Assembly: GCA_026018925.1 (NCBI GenBank)
Contig: JAKSZU010000326.1
Coordinates: 62,001 to 126,000 of the forward strand
Source of the DNA: Tupaia tana
Lineage: Eukaryota > Chordata > Mammalia > Scandentia > Tupaiidae
Length of the DNA: 64,000 nucleotides
Direction: 5' to 3'
In this document: positions 1-10,566 of the stretch, piece by piece
Position numbering within the stretch: position 1 is the first letter of the stretch
Layout: each line of letters begins with the position of its first letter
Notes under the pieces: generated by a model
What the model saw: only the letters and a program-made list of their open reading frames with translations
What the model was told of the DNA's origin: nothing
Database searches by the model: none
Made by a program: the position numbers and the translations under genes

Positions 1-3000
1 ACACCTTTTTTAGTTCCTTGTGTATTCTGGTTATCAGTCCCTTATCTGATGCAACATTTACAAAAATATTTTCCCATTCTGAGGGCTGTCGATTCACACT
101 AACTACTGTGTCTTTGGCCATGCAGAAACTTCTTAGTCTGATGTAATCCCATTTGTCTATTTTGTGGACGATGGACTCTGCTTTGAGGGTCTTCTTTAGG
201 AAGTCTTTCCCTACACCAATGTCTCCCAGAGTTTCCCTGGTATTCTCCAGGAGCAGCTTTATAGTTTGAGGTCTTAGATTTAGATCCTTGATCCACCTTG
301 ACTTGATTTTTGTCAAAGGAGAGAGGTAGGGGTTCAGATTCATCTTTCTGCAAGTGGAAGTCCAATTTCTCCAGCACCACTTGCTGAAGAGGCTTTCATT
401 TTCCCACTGGATTGACTGGTACCCCTTGTCAAAGATCAGTTGACTGTATGTTTGGGCACTTATTTCTGGGGACTCTATTCTGTTCCATTGGTCCACATGT
501 CTGTTTCTGTGCCAATACCATGCTGTCTTTATTACCACAGCTTTGTAATATATTTTTGGATCGGGGATTGAGATGCCACCCACTCCATTCTTCTTGTGTA
601 GAAGTGCTTTGGCAATACGGGGTCTTTTATGATTCCAGACAAATTTTAAGATTGCCTTTTCTAGATCTGTGAAGAATGTGTCTGGTACTTTGATTGGCAT
701 TGCATTAAATAGGTAGAGTAATTTGGGTAGAATTGCCATTTTGATTATATTAACTCTTCCAATCCATGAACATGGGATGTCCTTCCATTTTTTTGTGTCA
801 TTTTCAATTTCTTTTTTTACCTTCTCGTAGTTTTCCTTGTGGAGGTCTTTAACTTCTTTGGTTAGATTTATTCCTAAATATCTTATACTTTTAGTGGCTA
901 TGGTAAACGGAATAAGTTTTTTCAGTTCTATCTCAGTCTGCCTGTTATTCGTATATAGAAATGCTATCGATTTCTGTATATTGATTTTATATCCTGCAAC
1001 TTTACTGAATTCATGTATTACTTCCAGTAGTTTTTCCATGGAGACCATTGGGTCTTCTATGTATACAATCATGTCATCTGCAAATAGAGAGAGTTTCACC
1101 TCTTCTTTTCCTATTCGAATGCCCTTTATTTTTTCCTCTTTTCTGATTGCGTTGGCGAGGACTTCCAGTACTATATTGAAAAGGAGAGGAGAAAGTGGGC
1201 ATCCTTGTCTTGTTCCTGTGTTTAGTGGGAAAGCTTTCAGCTTTTCTCCATTCAGGATGATGTTCGCTATGGGTTTTTCATAGATGGCTTTTATTGTATT
1301 GAGAAATGGCCCTTCTATGCCGATTTTGCTAAGAGTCTTGATCATGAAGGGATGTTGTATCTTATCAAATGCTTTTTCTGCGTCAATCGATATGACCAAT
1401 CGATATGGTTTTTGTCTTTCTTCCTATTAATATGGTGCATTACATTTATGGTTTTGCGTATGTTGAACCAACCTTGCATTCCTGGAATAAAGCCTACCTG
1501 ATCATGGTGTACGATCTTCTGTATAAGTTGTTGAATACGATTTGCTAGTATCTTGTTGAGAATCTTTGAGTCTATGTTCATCAGAGATATTGGTCTATAG
1601 TTTTCCTTCCTTGTCCTGTCCTTATCTGTTTTGAGGATGAGGGTGACAGAGGCTTCATAGAATGAATTAGGGAGAGATTCACCCTTTTGGATCTTTAGAA
1701 ATAATTTGAGCAGAATGGGAGTTAACTCTTCTTTGAAAGTTTTGTAGAATTCAGAGGTGAATCCATCGGGGCCAGGGCTTTTCTTTGTTGGGAGGTTACT
1801 TATTACTGATTCAATCTCCTGGCTTGTTATGGGCCTATTCAGACTTTCTATTTCTTCCTGGCTCATTCTTGGTAGATTATATTTGTCCAGGAATTTGTCC
1901 ATCTCATCCAGATTATCTTGTTTCTTAGCGTATAGATGTTCAAAGTATCCTCTAATGATGTTTTGAATTTCTACTATGTCTGTTGTTATGTTACCAGCCT
2001 CATTGCAGATTTGATTCACCTGGTTCCTTTCTCTCTTCTTCTTAATAAGTCTCGCTAGTGGGGTATCAATTTTGTTTATCCTTTCAAAGAACCAGCTTTT
2101 GCTTTCACTTACTCTCTGTATAGTACGTTTATTTTCTATTTCATTTATTTCTGCTCGGATCTTTATTATTTCCTTTCTCCTGTAATTTTTTGGATTTTTT
2201 TGCTGTTGCTTTTCCAATTCTCTAAGGCTTGATGTTAGGTGATCCATTAGCCTTTTCTCTGTCTTCCTCTTATGTGCACTAATTGCTATGAACTTCCCTC
2301 TTATGACTGCTTTGGCAGTGTCCCAAAGATTATGGAAACTTGTATCTTCATTGTCATTGGCTTCCATGAATCTTTTGATTTCGGACTTTATTTCTTCGGT
2401 AATAGTGGAGTCATTCAGGAGTAGGTTATTTAGTTTCCATGTTTTTAGGTATTTTTGAGGATTTCTCTTGAAATTAAACTCGAGTTTAATTCCATCATGG
2501 TCAGAGAAGATGCTGGAAATAGTTTCTATGCTTCTGAATCTGCAGAGGCTTGCTTTGTGTCCTATGATGTGGTCAATCTTCGAGAAAGTTCCATGTCGGG
2601 GTGAGAAAAAACTATATCTTGTGGTTTTTGGGTGGAAAGTTCTATAGATGTCTGTTAAGTCCAATTGATTTATGGTATCATTTAGGTCCTTGATCTCTCT
2701 ACCTATTTTTTGCCTAGATGATCTGTCCAGAGGGGATAATGCAGTGTTGAGATCTCCAACAATTAGTGTGTTGCAGTCTATCTCCCCTTTCAGATCTAAC
2801 AATCTTTCCTTCACATATTTGGGTGCTCCTGTGTTAGGAGCATAGATATTAATAAGCGTTATATCTTCTCGATCTATAGAGCCTTTTACTATGATATAGT
2901 GCCCTTCTTTGTCTCTTCGGACACTTTTTGTTTTAAAGCCTATTTTGTCAGAAATTAGTATCGCAACTCCAGCTCTTTTTTGGTTCCCAACTGCATGGAA

Positions 3001-3198
3001 AACCTTTTTCCAACCCTTCACTTTCAGTCTATGTATGTCTTTTTCCATGAGGTGGGTTTCTTGTAGGCAACAGATAGAGGGTTTCTGTTTTTTTATCCAT
3101 TCAGCCAGTCTGTGTCTCTTGATTGGAGAATTTAACCCATTAACATTCAATGTTATTATCGATGTTATAGGGTCTGTACCGACATTTAAGTTAGCCAT
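1..3198 (-). pseudogene. L1 ORF2 (endonuclease and reverse transcriptase), frameshifted, copy A
   Basis: The start codon at 3198 opens a frame of 618 codons ending at 1342, against 1285 codons in copy B. The endonuclease part is complete, with the QETH, IYAPN, GDLN and SDHD motifs. The break is near 1393-1402: copy B reads straight through, but copy A has five extra bases that duplicate part of ATCGAT. This shifts the frame just before the reverse-transcriptase sequence [10 protein letters not shown]. The remaining ORF2 homology continues on the same strand to position 1 in another frame. ORF2p normally nicks the target and copies L1 RNA. This copy could make at most the endonuclease and the start of the reverse transcriptase. 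All else looks young, so the break is recent or arose at insertion. Confidence 0.92.
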
Positions 3199-3242
3199 TG
3201 TCTTAGTTGCCTGTTATTTCTTTGTTTCTGGCTGTTGCGTCT

Positions 3243-4202
3243 TTAGTTTTCCTGGAACAGTACTTTCTTCAGGATTTCTTGAAGAGCTGGTCTGGTGTTG
3301 GCAAATTCTTTCAGGTTTTGTTTGTCTGAGAAGATTTTAATCTTTTTTTCCCAAATGAAGGATAATCTTGCAGGGTATAATAGTCTTGGCTGAAATTGTT
3401 TCTCTCTTAACACTTTCAGTATGTCTTCCCATTCTTTTCTTGCTTGCATTGTTTCTGATGAGAGGTCTGGTGTTAGTCTTATGGGATGGCCTTTGTAAGT
3501 TATTTCTCGTTTCTCTCTTGCCAGTTTTAGTATCATGTCTTTTTCTGTGACGTTAGACAGCCTGGCTAAGATGTGCCTTGGGGAAGATCTTCTGGGGTTG
3601 ATTCTATTTGGGGTCCTTTGTATTTCTTGGGTCCGGATGGTTCGGTGCCTCTCTAGGCTTGGGAAATTTTCTTCCAAGATGTCATGGAATAGATTTTCCA
3701 TTCCGCTATTAGTTTCTTCACCTTCTGGGATGCCGATTATTCTGATGTTTGGGCATCTAATAGAGTCTAGTATTTCTCGTATATTATCCTCATGTTTTTT
3801 AGTTATTTTCTCGATCTTTTTGTAGTTTTTTTCTAGATCAGAGGTTTTATCTTCTACATCAGAGATTCGATCTTCAGCATGGTCTAATCGGCTCTTAATA
3901 CTTTCCAGAGAGTTTTTGATTTCTTGTATTATTGACTTTATCTCTAATAGTTCCACCTGATTCTTTCTCAGAGTATCCATTTCTTCTTTCATATCCTGGA
4001 AGGACTTCCTAATTTCCTGTAGTTCGTTGTCTCTTTTTTTTTCCAATTCACAGAATTTGGTCACCATGAATGTTCGGAATTCTGTGTCTGTCATTTTGGT
4101 AACGTCCTCCATATTTACGATACATGGAGGGGCATTTTCCTTTGTTGGAGACATATTTTCTTGTTTATTCAGACCTGAGGCTCTTTTTCTACCTTTAGCC
4201 AT
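3243..4202 (-). CDS. L1 ORF1 RNA-binding protein, copy A (319 aa)
   Basis: ORF1p is the trimeric RNA chaperone that coats L1 RNA in the ribonucleoprotein particle. The frame is open for 319 codons and begins MAKGRKRASGLNKQ. Residues of about 50-150 form the heptad-rich coiled coil with repeated E, K and I/L spacing. About 155-250 correspond to the RRM-like domain (NIRIIGIPEGEE), and the C-terminal domain carries AREKREITYKGHPIRL, the equivalent of the conserved AREKG/YKG block in human ORF1p. ORF2 begins 44 bases downstream, the usual dicistronic arrangement. The differences from copy B are I/L near residue 29, C/R in the SIRxPN segment and T/S near residue 304. The frame looks intact, although it lies in an element whose ORF2 is broken. 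Confidence 0.93.
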   Translation of the reverse strand: MAKGRKRASGLNKQENMSPTKENAPPCIVNMEDVTKMTDTEFRTFMVTKFCELEKKRDNELQEIRKSFQDMKEEMDTLRKNQVELLEIKSIIQEIKNSLESIKSRLDHAEDRISDVEDKTSDLEKNYKKIEKITKKHEDNIREILDSIRCPNIRIIGIPEGEETNSGMENLFHDILEENFPSLERHRTIRTQEIQRTPNRINPRRSSPRHILARLSNVTEKDMILKLAREKREITYKGHPIRLTPDLSSETMQARKEWEDILKVLREKQFQPRLLYPARLSFIWEKKIKIFSDKQNLKEFANTRPALQEILKKVLFQEN

Positions 4203-4581
4203 TGGAGGATTACTTCCCTTTTAAAGACTTCTTGGGAGAACTTTTGTCCCATGAGAAGTAAGAGTCTTTCCTTTTTGATGGGAATAGCTGTTTGTTGAAG
4301 TCTCTCTTCTGTTGTTTTTACCAATGAGTTTTCAGGCGGGGAATTCTACAGAAGTGTCTAACAAGCAGAATCTCCTTTTTCAAAGGGGATCAGTACTAGG
4401 GAGGATCCCAAAGACACTTACCTTCCTAGGAAATCTCAGATATATGATTCTAGACCTGTCTAGTCTGTCTGGCACGGTAAAAAATAAGGAGGAGAGGACA
4501 ATATGCAGCGAAAGGGAAGACAACACAGAAAAGTAAAGAAAAAGTCGCGCACCGCGCATTAGCGCGGCGCGAGATTTCGCC
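4203..4581 (-). promoter_or_regulatory. L1 5'UTR, unique part between monomers and ORF1 (copy A)
   Basis: About 380 bp separate the innermost monomer from the ORF1 start. Next to the monomers lies a short CpG-rich inverted repeat (about 4545-4572), imperfect in this copy. On the sense strand a consensus splice donor (AAG then GTAAGT) lies near 4420-4427, at the position matching copy B. L1 transcription is expected to start upstream in or near the monomers. The exact start cannot be read from the sequence. Confidence 0.7.
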
Positions 4582-6260
4582 AGAGGCTTGCAGGACACGC
4601 TATTGCCTGCTGGCAGTCCAGGAAAGTCTGGGGGGAGAAGGAGGGCTAGGTGTTAACAAGGGAATGCGGGGGGGGGGTCAAGAGAAAAGGAAAAAAAAAA
4701 AACCCGCCTCAAGGAGATCCTGGCTACCTACCTAGAAGGTGGAGTCTGGGGCCTGGGGGTCTGGAAGTGGGGTGGGGGTCAGAGGTGACCCTCCCTCAGT
4801 ATCCCTGGCTGGCCAGAGGCTTGCAGGACACGCTATTGCCTGCTGGCAGTCCAGGAAAGTCTGGGGGGAGAAGGAGGGCTAGGTGTTTACAAGGGAATGC
4901 AGGGGGGGGGGGTCAAGAGAAAAGGAAAAAAAAAAAAAAAAAACCCCGCCTCAAGGAGATCCTGGCTACCTACCTAGAAGGTGGAGTCTGCGGCCTGGGG
5001 GTCTGGAAGTGGGGTGGGGGTCAGAGGTGACCCTCCCTCAGTATCCCTTGCTGGCCAGAGGCTTGCAGGACACGCTATTGCCTGCTGGCAGTCCAGGAAA
5101 GTCTGGGGGGAGAAGGAGGGCTAGGTGTTAACAAGGGAATGCGGGGGGGGTCAAGAGAAAAGGAAAAAAAAAAAAAAAAACCCACCTCAAGGAGATCCTG
5201 GCTACCTACCTAGAAGGTGGAGTCTGGGGCCTGGGGGTCTGGAAGTGGGGTGGGGGTCAGAGGTGACCCTCCCTCAGTATCCCTTGCTGGCCAGAGGCTT
5301 GCAGGACACGCTATTGCCTGCTGGCAGTCCAGGAAAGTCTGGGGGGAGAAGGAGGGGTAGGTGTTAACAAGGGAATGCAGGGGGGCGGTCAAGAGAAAAG
5401 GAAAAAAAAAAAAAAACCCTCAAGGAGATCCTGGCTACCTACCTAGAAGGTGGAGTCTGGGGCCTGGGGGTCTGGAAGTGGGGTGGGGGTCAGAGGTGAC
5501 CCTCCCTCAGTATCCCTGGCTGGCCAGAGGCTTGCAGGACACGCTATTGCCTGCTGGCAGTCCAGGAAAGTCTGGGGGGAGAAGGAGGGCTAGGTGTTAA
5601 CAAGGGAATGCAGGGGGGGGGTCAAGAGAAAAGGAAAAAAAAAAAAAAAAACCCCGCCTCAAGGAGATCCTGGCTACCTACCTAGAAGGTGGAGTCTGGG
5701 GCCTGGGGGTCTGGAAGTGGGGTGGGGGTCAGAGGTGACCCTCCCTCAGTGTCCCTTGCTGGCCAGAGGCTTGCAGGACATGCTTTTGCCTGCTGGCAGT
5801 CCAGGAAAGTCTGGGGGGAGAAGGAGGGCTAGGTGTTAACAAGGGATTGCGGGGGGGGGGGGGTCAAGAGAAAAGGAAAAAAAAAAAAAAAACCCCGCCT
5901 CAAGGAGATCCTGGCTACCTACCTAGAAGGTGGAGTCTGGGGCCTGGGGGTCTGGAAGTGGGGTGGGGGTCAGAGGTGACCCTCCCTCAGTATCCCTTGC
6001 TGGCCAGAGGCTTGCAGGACACGCTATTGCCTGCTGGCAGTCCAGGAAAGTCTGGGGGGAGAAGGAGGGCTAGGTGTTAACAAGGGAATGCAGGGGGGGG
6101 GTCAAGAGAAAAGGAAAAAAAAAAAAAAAACCCCGCCTCAAGGAGATCCTGGCTACCTACCTAGAAGGTGGAGTCTGGGGCCTGGGGGTCTGGAAGTGGG
6201 GTGGGGGTCAGAGGTGACCCTCCCTCAGTATCCCTTGCTGGCCAGAGGCTTGCAGGACAC
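4582..6260 (-). repeat. Tandem 5'UTR monomer array: seven full units of about 235 bp plus 17 bp
   Basis: Units begin at 4582, 4815, 5057, 5293, 5526, 5765 and 6006, with a last partial unit at 6244-6260. Unit lengths are 233, 242, 236, 233, 239, 241 and 238. Almost all of the variation is in one poly-G run (about 6-12 bases) and one poly-A run (about 12-19 bases), read on the plus strand. Otherwise units are nearly identical. Mouse L1 promoters of the A, Tf and Gf types are also built of tandem monomers, and more monomers usually means a stronger promoter. The short open frames across these units are repeats of one another and not genes. The G-rich strand of each unit holds four G-runs within about 33 bases. 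Confidence 0.93.
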
Positions 6261-6854
6261 CTAAATCTAATTTTTTAAATAATCTAATAGTATTCTATTG
6301 CATGGTTATACCACATTTTATTTGTCTGTTCATTTGGGTTGGACACTTGGGTTGTTCCCACCTTTTTTTTTTTTTTTTTTGCCATTGTGAATAGTGCTGC
6401 TATAATCATTAATGCCCATGTTTTTGTCTGAATAACTTTTCAATTCTTTAGCATATATATTTAGAGCTAGAATTGCAGGATCTTATGCTAATATGCAAAT
6501 GTAACGGTTAACTTTTTGTAGAACCAGCAAACAATTTTTGACAGTAACTGGACCGTTTTACAATTCCATCAGCATTGTTTGTATTTCTTCACATTTGTAC
6601 TAACACTTGCGAGTTTCTGTCTTTTGTTTTTCTTTTGTTTAATTGATAATGGACATTCAATAGGTGTGAAGGGTTCTCTAACTAAAATTTTTAACTTATT
6701 TTTTCTATTGGCTGGTGATGTTAAGTAAAATTTTGTGTATTATTTGTGTATATTGTTTTTTAGAAGTTTATTTAGGCCTTCTGCCAATTTTTGAATCAGA
6801 TGTTTGTCACTTTGCAGGTTGCAATAGTTATTTAGCTATTAAGAATACTATGCC

Positions 6855-7124
6855 GGGGACCAGCAGTTAGTGTAATGGTTATGTCGCTGGACTCCCATGT
6901 AGTCGACCACGGTTCGCATCCCGAACCCGGTGGCTTAAAACTCACACCGGGCACGTGTGCGTGCGTGCCCAAGATCCCGGGAGGAGAATGGAGGAGAAGG
7001 GATTGCGGCATGGCCATCCCCCTTGGGGGATGATTTCTCGCTTTATATCTCTCTGTCTCTCTCTGTCTGTCTGGTGATTGCACGTGCCCTATAGCAAAAA
7101 CCTCTCCAAAAAAAAAAAAAAAAA
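6855..7124 (+). mobile_element. Young tRNA-derived SINE (long family)
   Basis: The head is tRNA-like, with a pol III A box (TAGTGTAATGG) and a B-box region. The body contains the CCCCCTTGGGGG palindrome and a TCTCTG-rich tract, and ends in CTATAGCAAAAACCTCTCC plus poly-A. Flanking copies of GAATACTaTGCC (6842-6853 and 7124-7135) form the target-site duplication, with one mismatch. Confidence 0.92.
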
Positions 7125-7135
7125 AATACTTTGCC

Positions 7136-7402
7136 AGCACCCAGCAGTTAGCGTAATGGTTTTGTGACTTAACTCCCATGTAGCTGACCGCAGTTCAAGT
7201 CCCAGACTCAGTGGCTTAAACTCACGCCGGGTGTGTCTGCATGCGTGCCCAAGATCCCAAGAGGAGAATGGAGGAGAAGGGATTGTGGCATGGCCATCCC
7301 CCCTGGTGGGTGATTTCTCGCTTTCTATCTCTCTGTCTCTCTCTGTCTTTCTGGTGAGCGCACATGCCCTATAGTAAAAACCTCTCCAAAAAATAAAAAA
7401 AA
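7136..7402 (+). mobile_element. Young tRNA-derived SINE, second of a pair
   Basis: This is the same family in the same orientation, immediately downstream of the previous copy. It lies between further copies of the GAATACT-type flank (7125-7135 and 7402-7411). The pair therefore looks like two insertions into the same short target. Confidence 0.9.
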
Positions 7403-7499
7403 GAATACTGGGCCATTATCAAATATTTGATGTGCATTTTTGTCTCTTATTCTGTTTCTTTTCACTTTATGTCTTAATTTTTTTCTTTAATTTTCTTTT

Positions 7500-7690
7500 T
7501 TGAGAAAGAGATATCATTAACAAGTACTTGTCATGCCATGACTTCACTCCAGTCTTCTAGTTATTCAGAATCACATGTGGACCTAGAACATTTCAGGTTG
7601 ACCAGAAATCCAAACTCCAATATTCTATGTGGTTCCAGTATTGCAGAGTGGCATGCGACTGCCTAAGCCACCAGGGCTTATCTTCTCAAA
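7500..7690 (-). mobile_element. Possible old, degenerate SINE
   Basis: This stretch interrupts the old L1. It reads, on the minus strand, like a tRNA-type head (gtggcttaggcagtcgcatgcc) followed by a body. It resembles the old family also seen at 61560-61797 and 63885-64000. The divergence is too high for a firm call. Confidence 0.35.
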
Positions 7691-7800
7691 TTCTTGAAAG
7701 TGTCCTTTAATGCCAAAATGTTTTAATTTTTATGAAGTCCAATTTATCTATTTTTCTTTTGTGTATTGTCCTTTTGATGTCATACCTAAGAAATTATTTT

Positions 7801-8350
7801 GAAATACACTGTCAGTAAGTATAAGAAAAGATTCTCAAACCCACTAGCAAATAGGTAAATTAAAAGAAAAGTCAAAATGAGATATATCTTTCACATCTAG
7901 GATGGATATTAACAAGTGGAAACCAGTGTTAGTATGTAAAGAAATATCCCAGGGGCTGGCAAGCAGCAAGGTGGTTAAGTTTGCTGGACTGCCACATTAC
8001 CAACAGTGGTTCAAGTCCCAGACCTGGTGGCTTGCTTTCTCACTTTCCCTGTCTCCCTCTTTCCTTCTCTCTGCCTCTCTCTCACTCTGTCCATCTCTGT
8101 CCATTTAAATAAATAAATAAATAATAGCTAAATAAGATAAAATAAAATAAAAGAAGTCAATCCCTTGTGCATCACTAATGGGAATATAAAATGATAATGG
8201 TAGTGGTTTCACACAGTGTGAATATACATAGCATCACTAGACAGAAACTTAAAGTGGTAAATTTTATGTTATGTACATTTCACTATAATTTTAAAACATA
8301 AAATTTAAAAAAAAATTATGTACCTTTTACCACATTAAAAAAAAAAGATA
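7801..8350 (+). mobile_element. Old L1 3' end (L1M-like), plus strand
   Basis: 7801-7950 and 8151-8350 match the end of ORF2 and the 3'UTR of ancient mammalian L1 elements, including the typical AGTGGTAAATTTTATGTTAT stretch and an A-rich tail near 8300-8350. A short SINE interrupts it. Confidence 0.6.
7952..8150 (+). mobile_element. Older short tRNA-derived SINE
   Basis: The head reads GGGCTGGCAAGCAGCAAGGTGGTTAAG, followed by a B box of the type GGTTCAAGTCC, then a CT-rich region and an AAATAAATAAAT tail. This short family ends after the CT-rich tract, without the CCCCCTGGGGG body of the long family. Confidence 0.8.
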
Positions 8351-8895
8351 AAAATGAGGTCTCTGAAGACACCTTCATTGCTCCTGAGAACTAGGGATTT
8401 AACAGAAAAAAGAAATGAAGATTTTCTACTGATAATTCGGCCTCCAGCCCAGAAACTTGAGTGGTAGGAAGGAGCTTCCTCAAGCTTTCTCTCTGCCTCT
8501 GCCTCCGTCTCTGTTTGTCTCTACCTCTGTCTTTATCTTCTCATTTAGTTTTGTAGTTTTTCCTTTTCAAAATTTTTAAGGTAAAGCATTTTCTCGGCTT
8601 TCTGCCCCTCCTCTCAATTTATCTTGTTAATAATCCTCTCTCTCCTCCTCTCAACCCAGGAGAGGTAAGGGAGAAGGCCTCAGAAGACTCCTTCATGGCT
8701 CCTGAGAACCAAGCGCACCGCGCAGTTTTCTAATTTTTGCTTTTTTTAATTTTTTTTCTTCTCTTTTTATCTGTTTCTTGGTTGTTTTTGTAGCTGTTGT
8801 TTCTCTGTGTGTGTGTGTGTGTGTGTGTTTTTTCTGTACTCTCCTGGTCGCTCAGGTTGAACTTCAAATTTGAGGAAAAACATAACTTCCATCAG

Positions 8896-9892
8896 ATGAC
8901 TAGAAATCACCACAGGGCCACAAGAAATATGAGAAAGCAAGAAAATACCTCTCCTTCAAGGGAAAAGAATAACTCCTCTTCATCCACAGACAGTTTAATG
9001 GAAACCATGGAAATGTCTGATAAAGAATTTAGAACATTCATAATGGTAGAAGTAACAGAGGAGAAAGAGAAGAAAGACAATGAACTGCAGAAGAGTAAGG
9101 AGAAAGGGGCTGACGAGTTCCAGAAGGCATGGAAATTCTTGCAAGAGCTAAAAGAGGAGTTGCACACTTTACAAAAGAATCAAAGGGAACTGATAGAGAT
9201 GAAGACTATAATACAGGAAGTCAAAACCTCCCTTGAAAGTATTAAAAGGAGACTAGATTATACAGAAAATAGAATCTCAGACATAGATGACAAAATTGCT
9301 GGCTTAGGAAAATCTACCATGAAAACTGAGAAAATTGACCAAAAATTTGAAAATAATATATGAGAAATACTAGATACCATCAAACGTCCAAACATCTGGA
9401 TAACTGGCATCACAGAAGGCAAAGAGACTCATAAGGACATTGATAATCTATTCCATGAAATCCTGCAAGAAAACGTTCCAAACCTAGAGAGGCACTCAAA
9501 ATCCAGTCCCAAGAAATACAGAGGACCCCTAATAGAATCAACCCAAGAAGACCTTCTCAAAGACACATTATAACCAGACTGACCAAAACCACAGACAAAG
9601 ACAGGATACTAAGATTGGCAAGAGAGAAATAGCAAGTTACCTACAAGGGATATCCCATAAGACTAACAGCAGACCTCTCATCAGAAACAATGTGAGCAAG
9701 GAAAGAATGGGAAAATATCTTCAAAGTGTTAAGAGAAAAGCAATTTCAACCAAGGATACTGTACCTGGCAAGATTATCCTTCATATAAGAAGAAAAGACA
9801 AGAACATTCTCAGATAAACAAGACCTGAAAGAATTTACCAGCATCAGAACAGATCTCTAAGAAGTTCTCAAAGGAATGCTATGTCCAGAAAA
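8896..9892 (+). pseudogene. L1-type ORF1 of the HAL1-like element, decayed
   Basis: The frame starting MTRNHHRATRNMRKQENTSP stays open to 9363 and aligns with L1 ORF1 through the coiled coil: TLQKNQRELIEMKTIIQEV matches the young L1's RKNQVELLEIKSIIQEI. It then meets a TGA where the young L1 has an arginine codon (CGA). Homology continues to 9892, including the RRM-like part (about 9390-9540) and the C-terminal block around 9620-9790, with further stops. A possible upstream start at 8797 runs through a GT microsatellite and is unlikely to be the original one. The protein would have been an RNA chaperone packaging the element's RNA. Confidence 0.78.
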
Positions 9893-10295
9893 TTAAATGC
9901 AGACACACAGAAATAAGAGTTCAAAAACTAAGAAAGTGGCCAACTTAATTGTAGGGACAAGTCTGGAGTTGAATATTATATCCCAGAATTCAATCAGGAA
10001 GATCAAACCACAAGATAGATTAAGTACATGAGACTGAACTGGTGAAATAGCATTCTGTGACTTTTGACTAAAATGCTACTGCTTTTCTTTTAGGCTTTGT
10101 TGTCCAGTTTTAAGAGTTTTTGTCCTGTCTTGAGCTGTCAACAGTTTCATGTACCTACTATTTGAACAGAATATTAACCTGTTTCCTGGCTTTAAGTTTT
10201 AAGCAAATTTCCTTACCAATTCAAAACTGCTTTTCTTTAAATTACCAGCTGATCTTGCAATTGAAAGTAGTTAGATTATTTAAGCAATTGTGGGG

Positions 10296-10566
10296 GGGAC
10301 CAGCAGTTAGCGTAATGGCTATGTCGCTGGACTCCCACGTAGTCGACCGCGGTTCGAGTCCCGGACCCGGTGGCTTAAACTCATGCCAGGTGCATGTGCG
10401 TGCGTGCCCAAGATCCCAAGAGGAGAATGGAGGAGAAGGGATTGTGGCGTGGCCATCCCCCCTGGGGGGGTGATTTCCTGCTTTCTGTCTCTCTGTCTCT
10501 CTCTGTCTGTCTGGCGAGTTCACGTGCCCTATAGCAAAAAACCTCTCCAAAAAAAGAAAAAAAAAA
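10296..10566 (+). mobile_element. Young tRNA-derived SINE inside the HAL1-like 3'UTR
   Basis: This is a long-family copy with an excellent A box (TAGCGTAATGG) and B box (GGTTCGAGTCC). It is flanked by AAGCAATTGTG-like and GAAATCGTGTG-like sequence, which may be a diverged target-site duplication. Confidence 0.9.

Larger units (their letters stand above)
1..6260 (-). mobile_element. Young LINE-1 copy A, 5' end complete, 3' end outside the window
   Basis: This minus-strand L1 runs from its 5' end near 6260 through a monomer-type 5'UTR, ORF1 (3243-4202) and ORF2 (from 3198) to the window edge, where it stops at about codon 1060 of ORF2. It is nearly identical to copy B at 14843-20880. The ORF1 proteins differ at only three of 319 residues, so both copies belong to one recently active subfamily. 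The 5' junction is sharp: a monomer stops after its first 17 bases and old AT-rich L1 sequence follows. The 3' tail and target-site duplication lie outside the window. A small insertion in ORF2 makes this copy unable to encode a full ORF2 protein. Confidence 0.95.
6261..7800 (-). mobile_element. Old L1 relic (ORF2 end and 3'UTR), broken up by SINEs
   Basis: Segments 6261-6850, 7403-7495 and 7690-7800 read as a decayed minus-strand L1. Recognisable parts include the equivalents of the phrases for 'gccattgtgaatagtgctgc' and, later, 'gatgtcatacctaagaaatt'. No open frame of useful length remains. Copy A's 5' end and two SINEs inserted into it. This accounts for the stretch between copy A and the SINE pair. 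Confidence 0.7.

Noticed and set aside
4582-6260. A regular repeat array that could be read as CRISPR or a minisatellite gene family
   Set aside because: Units are about 235 bp with no unique spacers and are the 5'UTR monomers of an L1. The recurrent 80-codon frames are the same repeat read many times.
8797-8895. Upstream start for the HAL1-like ORF1 through a Cys-Val repeat
   Set aside because: The frame runs through a GT microsatellite, and the ATG at 8896 begins the sequence that aligns with L1 ORF1.
10303-10360. Possible tRNA genes from good A and B boxes in many places
   Set aside because: The boxes belong to SINE heads. The acceptor stem cannot pair, the distance between boxes is wrong for a tRNA, and each is followed by the SINE body and poly-A.
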